A stretch of DNA of 64,000 nucleotides from Castellaniella sp049673105 (GTDB lineage: Bacteria; Pseudomonadota; Gammaproteobacteria; Burkholderiales; Burkholderiaceae_B). Below are positions 42,164-51,586 of the stretch, piece by piece. The position numbers and the translations under genes are program-made. The notes below the pieces were generated by a model. The model was not told the origin of the DNA, ran no database searches, and saw only the letters and a list, made by a program, of their open reading frames with translations. The stretch covers positions 1 through 64,000 of the forward strand of contig NZ_JBATXG010000025.1 in NCBI RefSeq assembly GCF_049673105.1, written 5' to 3'. How positions within the stretch are numbered: position 1 is the first letter of the stretch; every line of letters begins with the position of its first letter.

Positions 42164-42189
42164 GGGCGGCACGGATGCCGGCAGCGCCC
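42164..42189 (-). promoter_or_regulatory. Candidate expression-platform hairpin before gcvT
   Basis: Directly after aptamer 2 on the minus strand, GGGCG and CGCCC arms enclose a partly paired loop (with TGC/GCA), followed by TTGTGTTTT. This could act as terminator or as an alternative pairing partner for the riboswitch. The T-run is imperfect, so control of translation is also possible. Confidence 0.4.
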
Positions 42190-42400
42190 TTCTGTCCTTT
42201 TGCCTGAGAGTTGCCCCACCATGCGGGGGTTCACCTTCGGCGCCCGCCAACGCTGCAAGCGGGGCGGATCTCTCCAGAATGCTGCGATGCACGGCGGCAT
42301 CATGCGAATGGTACGGGGTGCCTGAGCGATTCTGGGCGAATTGCGCCTTCGGCGGCCACCCGAAAGGCGGGTAGCGCTCTCCCACCCGCATCGGGTGACA
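42185..42400 (-). ncRNA. Tandem glycine riboswitch (gcvT leader)
   Basis: Read on the minus strand, the first aptamer runs from GGAGAGCGC (42382) through GCCGAAGGCGCAA to GCTCAGGCACCCCG (about 42315). The second runs from CTGGAGAGATCCGCC (about 42277) through GCGCCGAAGGTG to AACTCTCAGGCAAAAGGACAGA (about 42191). The GGAGAG / CGAAGG / CTCAGGCA(AAAGGACAGA) set is the glycine riboswitch signature. It sits between a promoter and gcvT, as usual for an ON switch that drives glycine breakdown when glycine is in excess. Confidence 0.95.
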
Positions 42401-42410
42401 GCAAGGGCAA

Positions 42411-42440
42411 AATATACCCTGAAATGCCCTGGTTCAACAA
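42411..42440 (-). promoter_or_regulatory. Candidate promoter of the gcv operon
   Basis: On the minus strand TTGTTG (42440-42435) and TATATT (42416-42411) are separated by 18 bp and lie just before the riboswitch. The -35 is about 5 bp after the stop codon of the upstream CoA-transferase gene, so the promoter fits in the remaining gap. Confidence 0.6.
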
Positions 42441-42444
42441 TCGG

Positions 42445-43668
42445 TCAGATATAACCCTGCTCACGCCAGCGGGCGCGGGTATCCCCATCCACACCCAGCC
42501 GATCCAGGATGGCATCCGTATGCTGGCCCAGCGTCGGGGCCGGCGCCTGGATGCCGCCGGGGGTCGCCGACAGTTTCGGCATGATGCCCGGTACTTGGCA
42601 GGGCGTGCCGTCCGGCAGAGGCTGGTCCAGAATCATGCCGCGCGCCCGGTAATGCGGGTCTGCCGCGATGTCGGCGATGTCGTAGATACGACCGGCGGGG
42701 ATGCGGGCCGCATTCAGAATATCCAGGACTTCATCCTGCGTGCGCTGCGCCGCCCAGTCGCCGATGGCGGCGTCGATCCGGGCGATCTGCGCCACCCGGC
42801 CAGGATTATGCGCCAGGTCGGGATCATCGCCCAGGTCGCTGCGGCCGATGGCCTGCATCAGGCGGCGGAAAATACTGTCGCCGTTGCCCGCGATCAGCAC
42901 ATAGCCGTCCTGGCAGGCATAGGCATTGCTGGGCGCGATGCCGGGCAGGCTGCTGCCGGCAGGCTGGCGGACTTCGCCGAATACCGCGTATTCGGGCAGC
43001 AGGCTTTCCATCATGTTGAAGACGGATTCGTACAGCGCCACGTCGATCATCTGTCCCACGCCGTCGCGATCGCGCGCGCGCAAGGCCAACAGCACACCAA
43101 TGACCCCATGCAGGGCCGACAGGGAATCGCCGATGGACACGCCCACGCGCACCGGCGTGCGACCGGGTTCACCGCTTAAATGACGCAAACCGCCCATCGC
43201 CTCGGCCACCACGCCGAAACCTGGGCGATCCCGGTAAGGACCGGTCTGGCCATAGCCGGACACCCGCAACATGACCAGGCGCGGATTCAAGGCACGCAGG
43301 TCTTCCCAGCCCAGGCCCCAGGATTCCAGGGTGCCAGGTTTGAAATTTTCCACGACCACGTCACATTCGGCCACCAGGCGGCGGACCAGATCCTGGATCT
43401 CTGCCTGACGCAGGTCCAGCGTGACGGACTGCTTGTTGCGCGACTGCACCTGCCACCAGACGGATGTGCCCTGATGCAGCAAACGCCAGTTGCGCAAGGG
43501 ATCTCCCTGGCCCGGCGGTTCGATCTTGATGATCTCGGCGCCGAATTCACCCAGGATCTTGGTGGCGAAGGGTCCGGCGATCAGTTGGCCCATTTCCAGC
43601 ACCCGGATGCCGTCAAGCGGCTTCTTCCCTGGAGAAGGAGTGGTCTGGGCGTCGGGCTGGGTCGTCAT
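42445..43668 (-). CDS. CaiB/BaiF family CoA-transferase (type III)
   Basis: A 407-residue family III CoA-transferase, which moves CoA between carboxylic acids. The family N-terminus is PLDGIRVLEMGQLIAGPFATKILGEFGAEIIKIEPPGQGDPLR, of which LIAGPFATKILGEFGAEIIKIE is diagnostic. The nucleophilic Asp is expected in GVSIGDSLSALHGVIGVL (about residue 180). The C-terminal AREALGRD-like tail ends in RLGVDGDTRARWREQG. No acyl-CoA dehydrogenase or ligase lies beside it, so the acyl groups are unknown. A short gap separates it from the gcv promoter, and 57 bp separate it from the flavoprotein gene upstream. Confidence 0.92.
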   Translation of the reverse strand: MTTQPDAQTTPSPGKKPLDGIRVLEMGQLIAGPFATKILGEFGAEIIKIEPPGQGDPLRNWRLLHQGTSVWWQVQSRNKQSVTLDLRQAEIQDLVRRLVAECDVVVENFKPGTLESWGLGWEDLRALNPRLVMLRVSGYGQTGPYRDRPGFGVVAEAMGGLRHLSGEPGRTPVRVGVSIGDSLSALHGVIGVLLALRARDRDGVGQMIDVALYESVFNMMESLLPEYAVFGEVRQPAGSSLPGIAPSNAYACQDGYVLIAGNGDSIFRRLMQAIGRSDLGDDPDLAHNPGRVAQIARIDAAIGDWAAQRTQDEVLDILNAARIPAGRIYDIADIAADPHYRARGMILDQPLPDGTPCQVPGIMPKLSATPGGIQAPAPTLGQHTDAILDRLGVDGDTRARWREQGYI

Positions 43669-43725
43669 GGCTGTCCTTGGGAGATGATCGTCATGATTCT
43701 ATCGCCCCCCGGCGGCCTGTGGCGC

Positions 43726-45078
43726 TCAGGTCGCCGTCAGCGCCCGTCCGCAGGCCACGCCGGACGCCCAGGCCCATTGGAAGTTGTACCCCCCCAGCCA
43801 ACCGGTGACGTCCACGGCTTCGCCCACGATGTACAAACCCGGACAACGATGCGCCTGCAGGCTGCGTTGATCCAGTTCATCGGTGTCCACGCCGCCCCGC
43901 ATGACTTCGGCTTTCTTGTAGCCCGCCGTGCCGGTGGGCCATAAGGTCCACCCGTGGATACCGTCTCCCAGGGCGCGCAAGCGGCGATCCGGCACATCCG
44001 CCAGGCGCAGGCCGCCCAGGCCGGCGGCGTCCGGCCGAGGGGCGCCGCGACCGGGGAGGCTTGCCACCGGGGCATCTGCCTCCCCTGCCAGCCAGGCCTC
44101 GGCCAGGCGGCGGGGCCAGATGCTGGACAAGGCGGTCAACACCGTCTGACGGCTGCCGGATTTGGCGGCGACCAGGGCGTCGCTCATGGCCTGCCCCGGC
44201 GCCAGATCGACCTGAATCGGATCGCCCGGCTGCCAATAACTGGAAATCTGCAGGATGCCGGGGCCGGACAGGCCGCGATGGGTGAACAGCAGGTCTTCGA
44301 GAAATTCAGCGTGATCGGCTTCCCGCCTGCCTTTGCGACCGGCGCGCGGCGAACGGCCTGCGGCATTGCCAGCCCCAGGCGCAGACACGGACTGCGCGGT
44401 AGCCTCGGGCGGACGCGGTGTATGCGACAGGCGCACTTCCAGCGCCACGCCAGACAGCGCGGCATACGGCTGCCACTGCGCGGCATCGAAAGTCAGCGGC
44501 ACCAGGGCCGGGCGCGGCTCGACGATGCGCAAGCCGAACTGGCGGGCGATGCGCAGGCTGAAATCCGTCGCGCCCAATTGGGGAATGGCCATGCCGCCAG
44601 TCGCCAGCACCAATTGCGCGGCCCGGATCGGCCCGGCATCGGTGGTCAGCAGAAAACCCTCGGTCTCGTGCGATACGGACTGCACACTGCACGGCATGCG
44701 CCAGGCCACGCCGCCGGCTTCGCACTCGCGCCGCAGCATATCGATGATGGATTCACTGGAATCATCGCAGAACAACTGCCCGCGGTGCTTCTCATGCCAG
44801 GACACGCCGTGCGCACGCAGCAGATCCAAGAAATCCTGCGGCCCATAGGCCCGCAAGGCCGAGCGGCAGAAGTCCGGATTCCGCGACAGAAATTGGGCGG
44901 GGCCGGCGCCCAGGTTGGTGAAATTGCAGCGCCCGCCCCCGGAAATGCGGATTTTTTCGGCCAGCTTTGTGGCGTGATCGACCAGCACCACCCGCAGGCC
45001 GCGCTGACCAGCCACGGCGGCGGCCATCATACCGGCCGCCCCCGCCCCGACGACGGCGACGTCGAACGCAGGCTTCAC
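43726..45078 (-). CDS. BaiN/HI0933-like FAD-dependent oxidoreductase
   Basis: A 450-residue flavoprotein. It has an N-terminal Rossmann dinucleotide motif (VAVVGAGAAGMMAA), the family stretch KIRISGGGRCNFTNLG (about residues 42-57), QLVLATGGMAIPQLGATDFS, and a C-terminal FAD-contact region GLYIVGEAVDVTGWLGGYNFQWAWASG. These match the HI0933/YhiN/BaiN family, whose substrates are mostly unknown. About residues 230-260 are a basic, low-complexity insertion (GRSPRAGRKGRREAD). The start overlaps the decarboxylase stop by 4 bp (ATGA). Confidence 0.92.
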   Translation of the reverse strand: MKPAFDVAVVGAGAAGMMAAAVAGQRGLRVVLVDHATKLAEKIRISGGGRCNFTNLGAGPAQFLSRNPDFCRSALRAYGPQDFLDLLRAHGVSWHEKHRGQLFCDDSSESIIDMLRRECEAGGVAWRMPCSVQSVSHETEGFLLTTDAGPIRAAQLVLATGGMAIPQLGATDFSLRIARQFGLRIVEPRPALVPLTFDAAQWQPYAALSGVALEVRLSHTPRPPEATAQSVSAPGAGNAAGRSPRAGRKGRREADHAEFLEDLLFTHRGLSGPGILQISSYWQPGDPIQVDLAPGQAMSDALVAAKSGSRQTVLTALSSIWPRRLAEAWLAGEADAPVASLPGRGAPRPDAAGLGGLRLADVPDRRLRALGDGIHGWTLWPTGTAGYKKAEVMRGGVDTDELDQRSLQAHRCPGLYIVGEAVDVTGWLGGYNFQWAWASGVACGRALTAT

Positions 45079-47333
45079 TCGCGAATGCAGTCCACGTAGT
45101 AATGGCGCCGGTCATGCTCGTCCAGCTCGTAGGCCAGACCATGCACGTCGGTCTCGAAGCCCGGAAACTGTTGATTGAATTCCCGGGTGAACTTCAGATA
45201 ATCGACGATGTCGCGGTTGAAGCGCTCGCCCGGAATCAGCAGGGGGATGCCCGGCGGATAGGGGGTCAGCAGCACGCCCGTGACGCGGCCTTCCAGTTGT
45301 TCCACCGGCACGCGCTCGACTTCGCGGTGCGCCATGCGCGCATAGGCATCCGCCGGACGCATGGCAGGCACCATGTCGCTCAGGTAGACCTTGGTGGTCA
45401 GGCGGGCGAAATCGTAGTGGCGATAGGCCTCGTGGATTTCCTGGCACAGATCGCGCAGCCCCATCTTTTCGTAACGCTTGTGCGCCCGGTGGAATTCGGG
45501 CAGGACCCGCCACAAGGGCTGGTTGCGGTCGTAATCGTCCTTGAACTGCTGCAAGGCGGTCAGCAGCGTATTCCAGCGGCCCTTGGTGATGCCGATGGTG
45601 AACAGAATGAAGAACGAGTACAGGCCGGTCTTTTCGACCACCACGCCGTGTTCCACCAGGTAGCGCGACACCAGAGCCGCCGGGATGCCGGTGTCGGCAA
45701 AGGTGCCGGAAATATCCAGGCCCGGCGTGACCACCGTGGCCTTGATCGGGTCCAGCATGTTGAAGCCATCGGCCAGATCGCCGAAACCGTGCCATTCATC
45801 GCCCGACGCCAGAAGCCAGTCATCACGATTGCCGATGCCTTCGGGGACCAGCCGGTTGGGGCCCCAGACCTTGAACCACCAATCGTTCTTGCCGAACTCG
45901 GATTCGACCTTGCGCATGGCGCGGCGGAAATCCAGGGCCTCGCGGATGGATTCCTCGACCAGGGCGGTGCCGCCAGGAGGTTCCATCATGGCCGCGGCCA
46001 CATCGCAAGACGCGATGATGGCGTACTGCGGCGACGTGGACGTGTGCATCAGGAACGCTTCGTTGAAGATATTGCGGTCCAGCTTGCGGGTTTCCGAGTC
46101 CTGCACCACGATCTGCGAGGCCTGCGACAAGCCGGCCAGCAGCTTGTGCGTGGAGTGCGTGGCGTAGACCATGGTGTCATGGCTGCGCGGGCGATTGGGC
46201 CCGATGGCGTGCATGTCTTCGTAGAACTCGTGGAAGGCGGCATGCGGTAGCCAGGCTTCGTCGAAATGCAGGGTGTCGATTTCCGATCCCAACTTTTCCT
46301 TGATCATTTCGACGTTGTAGATCACGCCGTCGTAGGTGCTTTGCGTCAGCGACAGGATGCGCGGGCGCTTGTTGACGGCTTCGCGGGCAAAGGGGTTGGC
46401 CTCGATCTTTTTGCGGATGTTTTCCGGATCAAATTCCTCTAGCGGAATCGGCCCGATGATGCCCAGATGGTTGCGTGTCGGACGCAGAAACACCGGGATG
46501 GCGCCCGTCATGGTGATGGCGTGCAGAATGGATTTGTGGCAGTTGCGATCCACCACCACCACGTCGCCCGCCGCGACGTTGGCGTGCCAGACGATCTTGT
46601 TGGACGTGGACGTGCCGTTGGTGACGAAAAAGCAGTGGTCCGCATGAAAGATGCGGGCGGCGTTGCGTTCGGACTCGGCCACCGGGCCGGTATGGTCCAG
46701 CAACTGGCCCAGTTCGTCGACGGCATTGCAGACGTCGGCGCGCAACATGTTTTCGCCGAAGAACTGATGGAACATCTGCCCCACGGGACTTTTCAGAAAC
46801 GCCACCCCGCCGGAATGCCCAGGGCAGTGCCAGGAATAGGACCCATCGGACGCATATTCCAGCAATTCGCGGAAAAACGGCGGCGCCAGGCTGTCCAGGT
46901 AAGCACGCGCCTCGCGGATGATATGACGCGCCACGAATTCGGGCGTGTCCTCGAACATATGGATGAAACCGTGCAGCTCGCGCAGGATATCGTTGGGGAT
47001 ATGCTGCGACGTGCGCGTCTCGCCATACAGATAAATCGGGATGTCTTCGTTGCGAAAACGCAGTTCGCCGATGAAGGAGCGCAGATTTTTAATGGCGTTG
47101 GCGACGTCTTCGGGGGAATCCTCGTCGAATTCCTCGTCGTCGATCGACAAAATGAAGGCGCTGGCGCGGCTTTGCTGCTGCGCAAAGGAACTGAGATCAC
47201 CATAGCTGGTGACGCCCAGGACTTCGACGCCCTCGGCCTCGATGGCCGACGCCAGGGCGCGGATACCGAAGCCCGATGCGTTCTCGGAACGATAGTCTTC
47301 GTCGATGATGACGATGGGAAAGCGGAATTTCAT
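45075..47333 (-). CDS. Arg/Lys/Orn decarboxylase, AdiA-like (PLP)
   Basis: A 752-residue fold-type I decarboxylase. It has an N-terminal response-regulator-like wing domain (FPIVIIDEDYRSENASGFGIRALASAIEA), the HCPGHSGGVAF region, THDTMVY-like HDTMVYATHSTHKLLAGLSQASQ with the PLP lysine at about residue 395, and HTSTSPQYAIIASCDVAAAMM. The C-terminal part (WLLASGDEWHGFGDLADGFNMLDPIKATV, PYPPGIPLLIPGE) resembles AdiA more than LdcC or SpeC, so arginine is the likeliest substrate. It could serve acid resistance or polyamine synthesis. It is followed, with a 4-bp overlap, by the BaiN-like gene and preceded by dcd. No antiporter gene is adjacent. Confidence 0.9.
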   Translation of the reverse strand: MKFRFPIVIIDEDYRSENASGFGIRALASAIEAEGVEVLGVTSYGDLSSFAQQQSRASAFILSIDDEEFDEDSPEDVANAIKNLRSFIGELRFRNEDIPIYLYGETRTSQHIPNDILRELHGFIHMFEDTPEFVARHIIREARAYLDSLAPPFFRELLEYASDGSYSWHCPGHSGGVAFLKSPVGQMFHQFFGENMLRADVCNAVDELGQLLDHTGPVAESERNAARIFHADHCFFVTNGTSTSNKIVWHANVAAGDVVVVDRNCHKSILHAITMTGAIPVFLRPTRNHLGIIGPIPLEEFDPENIRKKIEANPFAREAVNKRPRILSLTQSTYDGVIYNVEMIKEKLGSEIDTLHFDEAWLPHAAFHEFYEDMHAIGPNRPRSHDTMVYATHSTHKLLAGLSQASQIVVQDSETRKLDRNIFNEAFLMHTSTSPQYAIIASCDVAAAMMEPPGGTALVEESIREALDFRRAMRKVESEFGKNDWWFKVWGPNRLVPEGIGNRDDWLLASGDEWHGFGDLADGFNMLDPIKATVVTPGLDISGTFADTGIPAALVSRYLVEHGVVVEKTGLYSFFILFTIGITKGRWNTLLTALQQFKDDYDRNQPLWRVLPEFHRAHKRYEKMGLRDLCQEIHEAYRHYDFARLTTKVYLSDMVPAMRPADAYARMAHREVERVPVEQLEGRVTGVLLTPYPPGIPLLIPGERFNRDIVDYLKFTREFNQQFPGFETDVHGLAYELDEHDRRHYYVDCIRE

Positions 47334-47414
47334 GGCAATCACCGTAAGAGCCGCCTGCGCGACCCGACATGCCCCCCGTCCTGCCTCGGACCGGGAGCCT
47401 TCAGCGTTTGGGAA

Positions 47415-47978
47415 TCAGGTGCGCGGCAGCGTCACCCCTTGTTGCCCTTGGTATTTACCGCCCCGGTCGGCGTACGAAGTCTCGCAGACCTCGTCACTTT
47501 CAAAGAACAGCATCTGGGCGCAGCCCTCGCCGGCATAGATCTTGGCCGGCAACGGCGTGGTGTTGGAAAATTCCAGCGTCACGTGGCCTTCCCATTCGGG
47601 TTCCAGCGGCGTGACGTTGACGATGATGCCGCAGCGGGCATACGTGCTTTTACCCAGGCAGACGGTCAGCACGGTGCGCGGAATGCGAAAATATTCGACC
47701 GTGCGCGCCAGCGCAAAGGAATTCGGCGGGATGATGCAGACATCGCCTTCGAAATCCACGAAAGAGCGTTCATCGAAGGCCTTGGGGTCGACGATGGACG
47801 AATTGATATTCGTGAAAATCTTGAATTCACGGGCACAGCGCACATCGTAACCATAGCTGCTGGTGCCGTAGCTGACAATTTTCTGCCCGTTGACCATACG
47901 CACCTGGCCGGGCTCGAAAGGCTCGATCATCCCGGCCTGCGCCGCGCTGCGAATCCAGCGGTCGTTCTTGATGCTCAT
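47415..47978 (-). CDS. dcd: dCTP deaminase
   Basis: A 187-residue trimeric enzyme that makes dUTP from dCTP for dTMP synthesis. Family marks are MSIKNDRWIR, YGTSSYGYDVRC, FALARTVEYFRIPR, LGKSTYARCGIIVNVTPLEPEWEGHVTLEFSNTTPLP (with catalytic E in PLEPEWEG), and GCAQMLFF. A GAGGGTG Shine-Dalgarno lies just before the ATG; TAAAAT about 30 nt upstream with TCGACG 16 bp further could be its promoter. Confidence 0.97.
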   Translation of the reverse strand: MSIKNDRWIRSAAQAGMIEPFEPGQVRMVNGQKIVSYGTSSYGYDVRCAREFKIFTNINSSIVDPKAFDERSFVDFEGDVCIIPPNSFALARTVEYFRIPRTVLTVCLGKSTYARCGIIVNVTPLEPEWEGHVTLEFSNTTPLPAKIYAGEGCAQMLFFESDEVCETSYADRGGKYQGQQGVTLPRT

Positions 47979-48055
47979 GGACACCCTCAATTCAATGTTG
48001 CCGTATTTTAAGAGAAAACCCCCGTCCGTCGACCCTGTCTTATCGCCGTCGGGAT

Positions 48056-51000
48056 TCAGTCACGGGAAAACCAGCGATAAACCAGCGCCAGGCCGCTGGT
48101 CGTGCCTGCCGCCACTTCGGCGCGCCAGCCCCGCATCAAGCGGTAACTGAGCCGGGCGACCGTACCGGTTTGCGCCAGGGCCTGTTCCAGGCTGACGCTC
48201 AAATCCTTGCTGAGCGTCTTGCTGGCCATCACGAAACGTTGCTCGATGGCGCTGGCCCCGGCATCCAGGCCGCTGACCACGCTTTCAACCGGCAGAATAC
48301 TGCCGGTGCTGCCCAATTCGCCGGACCGCATACTGAGTTCATCCAAGCCGAAACGCTTGTAAAAGGGCTCGCCGCCCGACAAAAAGGAACTGCCGACCGA
48401 AAACAGCAGCGACATGTCGCCACCGGCATCGTCAGGTCCGTGGCCCAGCAACAGCCAGGTCAGTTTTTCGGTCTCGCTGACATCCGGAATCGACACCAGA
48501 TCGATGCGGGGTCGCCGCGCCGTCCCGGCCACCTGCACGCCGGCCTGCACGGCCACGTCCGTGCGCAGGGCCTGGATGTCCAGCACGGGGTTGCCGATGT
48601 CGCCCTGGAAGGTCACGGTCCCCCGGCGCAACTGCAGATGCTGGCCGTAGGCGTCGATGGCGCCCCCGCGTGTGCGCAACGCCCCCAGGGCAGTCAGTCT
48701 GCCCTGGTTCAGGCGCAGATTCAGGCTGCCGATCAAGCCGGAATCCAGGCCATAGCCGGTCAGATAAAAGCGCGGCCCCAGATCGATCGTCAGATCGGCG
48801 CGCATATCCAGTGGCGGCCCCTGGGTCGGGGCCGGCGCCTTTTCACCGTGCTTGAGCACCACCACGTCGCTGTCCAGGGACGGAATGTTGTTCAGCATGT
48901 CCAGATCGAACCAGCCGGCATCGGCGGTGATCTTGCCGGTCAAATCAATGCGCGGCAGACTGGCGCGGATCTGCAGATCGCCGCTGATCATGGCGTAGCG
49001 ATCCGAACGCTGCAAAATGGGGTAGCGGGAAAAGGCGATCTGCGCCTGCCCGGCCTCCCCGCTCAAATCCCACTGCCCGCTGACATCCAGCTGCCCGTTC
49101 TGGGCATCCGGATTGTCGGCGACCCAGGTTGCCGTACGCCATTCTTTGGGCGCCACCCGGCGCACTGCCGGGAAGCGCAGATGGTCCAGCACCAGCCGCG
49201 TGCCATCGAAGCGCGCCTGCAAAGTGCCATCCATCAGGCGCACCCCCTGATCGGCGATCAGCACGCGGATGCCCTCGCCCTGCAGAGGACCGCTCAAGGT
49301 CCAGCCGCCCCGCGCCAGGCTGCGGCCCGTGATGTCGGCATGGACGGTGCCGCCGACTTCCGCTGCGCCGTCCAGCAGCAGATTCACCCAGGCCAGGTCT
49401 TCGGATTCGGCCTGCAGGCGGACATGCTTTTCATCCTGAGGCCGAATGCTCAAGCCCCCGCCCGCATCGGCATGCAGCGGCGTATCGGCCTGCAGGCGCA
49501 ATTTGCCCATGTCTCGTGTATCGACTTGCAGATCCAGGGCGACCTGGCTGGTGGTCGCCGCCGTCGGGCGGATAGCCACATCCAGCGTGGCGGTCTCCAG
49601 GCCCAGTTCAATGGGCACATCGCCCGGCACGATCAGATCGCCGTCGATACGGGCCAGGCGGATGTTCCCCTGCAAGGCACCGGCAAATTTCAGCTGCCAA
49701 TTCAGGGCCAGCTGCAGACGACTGCGCTGCGCCTGCTCGGATAAGGCCGTCTGGACGCCGCCTTCTTCCCGGGGGCTGGCCTTGTCCAGCCAGGCCTGCA
49801 GCCGGGTGATGCGTTCGGGGGTGACGATCAGCGGATCAATCCGGCCCTGGGTTTCCCACTGGCCCGCCTGACCGGACGAACCCTGATGCTGCAGTTGCAA
49901 CAGGGACTGCCCATCCAGCAGCACGTCCAGCAGCGCCTGGCCTACTTGCCAGCGGCCCTCGGGATTCATGGCCAGGCTGATGCCGCCCTGGTTGCGCAAT
50001 TGAACACCCGCGTACTGTAGCTGCAGGGTGGACAAGCGGCCTTGCCAGCCCGCCGCGGGCGAACCGCCGCCCTCTAGAGCCAGCTGCAGATCCAGCGGCG
50101 CCTGCCCCGGAATGCCTTCCTGGGCATCCGGCGGCGTGTAACGCCCCTGCAAAGACATGCGTAGCTGGTCCGGCGATCCGTTGGCATCCAGCTTCAGGGT
50201 CGCCCCGCCCGGCGTCCCTGGCCAGGCGGCAGCCAAATCCGGCAGCAGCGCCTGCAAGGCCAGCCGGGTCTGGGCGGCAGCAATCGCGCCCCCCAGTTGC
50301 AGATTCCCCGCCCCCAGCTTCAGCGCCACATCCAGGCCATCCGCCCGGACGGCCTGCAAGGCCGGCAGCGCCGCGTTGTCGGCATCCAATAAAGGACCCT
50401 GCGCATTCGCCAGACGGGCAATGCGAACATGCCCCGCCAGAGGCTGACCATTCCAGCGGCTGGCAGGATCGATCTTCAGCGCCAGCCCCAGGTCCTGTAC
50501 CTGCTGTCCTGGCGTCAGCCGCAGTTGCAGCTCGCCATCCAGGTCCAGTCGCGTCGGCCCCAGACCGTCAGGCAGCCAGGGCGTCAGGGCCAGACCCCGC
50601 GCTTTCAGGGCCGCCTGCACGGGCCGCAGCCCATCCGCCCCGAGCTGTCCGGGTTGAACGCGGAAATCCAGTTCCGCCTGTCCTGGCAGGTTCAGCGTTA
50701 CCTGGGTCTGCCCCAAGGGAAAGGCTTGCAAAGGAAAGATCTCGGCATCCGCCTGCAGCGTCGCGCCCTCGCCCCGCCCCCGCGCCTGCAGGTGGACGGC
50801 ATCCAGCGTGCCCGCCAGCCGCAGGTCCAGATCGATCCGGCAGGGCAGGCCGGACGCCGCATCCTGGGGCGTCCCCGGCAACAGGCGTTGAAAGCAGACC
50901 GGCGACCCTGGGCCGCGGTCCTGAGCCGACCCATGCAGGTTCAATTCAAACGGCCAGGGGGCGGCCAGGCCGCGCACGGCCAGATTGCCATTGGCCGACA

Positions 51001-51586
51001 GCAGGGTGGTGCCATGCGCCAACTGCAACTGGTCCAGGGCCACGGTGGCGGTATGGGCATCCAGGGTCAGCGCCGTCGACACCGACAGCAGTTCGACCGG
51101 CATCCCGGCATCGCCCGGATGCAGGCCCAGCCCTCCCAGGGACAAGCGATCGACCCGCAGACCCAGCGGCAGCGCCGGCATGCGAAAGGGCTCCGTCGAT
51201 GCGGGCGTCGGCGCGGCGGATGGCCGCATCGTGAGGTCCACCCGCACCGCCGACAGATCGTTGATGTGCAGACGGCGATCCAGCAATTCGGGCCACAAGG
51301 CCTTCAGGTGCAAACCCACCACCCGGATGTCCATATCGGGCAGGGAGAGATTCAGGCCCTCGATATACAGCCCCTGGCGGATGGATCCGCGCACCCCCTG
51401 GACCTGCCCGTCGAACTGGGCCACCGCCGTGCGCAACAGCCAGCGGGTGCCGACGGGGCTGGCCACACACCACCAGGCAAAGCCCAGGATCAACACCAGG
51501 GCCATCACCACCGCAGGCAAGCCCCACAACCAGAACACCCGCAGGCTGCGCCGGAGCCGATTGCGCCATTGCGTCAGCCGGTTCAA
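48056..51586 (-). CDS. tamB: Translocation and assembly module subunit TamB
   Basis: A 1176-residue protein with an N-terminal membrane anchor (about residues 17-40, PAVVMALVLILGFAWWCVA) and a very long periplasmic part made of repeated amphipathic beta strands, as in TamB/AsmA-like bridge proteins. The last 350 residues are the DUF490/TamB domain with RGGAIDAYGQHLQLRRGTVTFQGDIGNPVLDIQALR and ends near KRFGLDELSMRSG and YRWFSRD. It bridges the inner membrane to TamA and is linked to outer-membrane protein assembly and lipid transport. The start overlaps the tamA stop by 4 bp. Confidence 0.95.
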   Translation of the reverse strand: MNRLTQWRNRLRRSLRVFWLWGLPAVVMALVLILGFAWWCVASPVGTRWLLRTAVAQFDGQVQGVRGSIRQGLYIEGLNLSLPDMDIRVVGLHLKALWPELLDRRLHINDLSAVRVDLTMRPSAAPTPASTEPFRMPALPLGLRVDRLSLGGLGLHPGDAGMPVELLSVSTALTLDAHTATVALDQLQLAHGTTLLSANGNLAVRGLAAPWPFELNLHGSAQDRGPGSPVCFQRLLPGTPQDAASGLPCRIDLDLRLAGTLDAVHLQARGRGEGATLQADAEIFPLQAFPLGQTQVTLNLPGQAELDFRVQPGQLGADGLRPVQAALKARGLALTPWLPDGLGPTRLDLDGELQLRLTPGQQVQDLGLALKIDPASRWNGQPLAGHVRIARLANAQGPLLDADNAALPALQAVRADGLDVALKLGAGNLQLGGAIAAAQTRLALQALLPDLAAAWPGTPGGATLKLDANGSPDQLRMSLQGRYTPPDAQEGIPGQAPLDLQLALEGGGSPAAGWQGRLSTLQLQYAGVQLRNQGGISLAMNPEGRWQVGQALLDVLLDGQSLLQLQHQGSSGQAGQWETQGRIDPLIVTPERITRLQAWLDKASPREEGGVQTALSEQAQRSRLQLALNWQLKFAGALQGNIRLARIDGDLIVPGDVPIELGLETATLDVAIRPTAATTSQVALDLQVDTRDMGKLRLQADTPLHADAGGGLSIRPQDEKHVRLQAESEDLAWVNLLLDGAAEVGGTVHADITGRSLARGGWTLSGPLQGEGIRVLIADQGVRLMDGTLQARFDGTRLVLDHLRFPAVRRVAPKEWRTATWVADNPDAQNGQLDVSGQWDLSGEAGQAQIAFSRYPILQRSDRYAMISGDLQIRASLPRIDLTGKITADAGWFDLDMLNNIPSLDSDVVVLKHGEKAPAPTQGPPLDMRADLTIDLGPRFYLTGYGLDSGLIGSLNLRLNQGRLTALGALRTRGGAIDAYGQHLQLRRGTVTFQGDIGNPVLDIQALRTDVAVQAGVQVAGTARRPRIDLVSIPDVSETEKLTWLLLGHGPDDAGGDMSLLFSVGSSFLSGGEPFYKRFGLDELSMRSGELGSTGSILPVESVVSGLDAGASAIEQRFVMASKTLSKDLSVSLEQALAQTGTVARLSYRLMRGWRAEVAAGTTSGLALVYRWFSRD

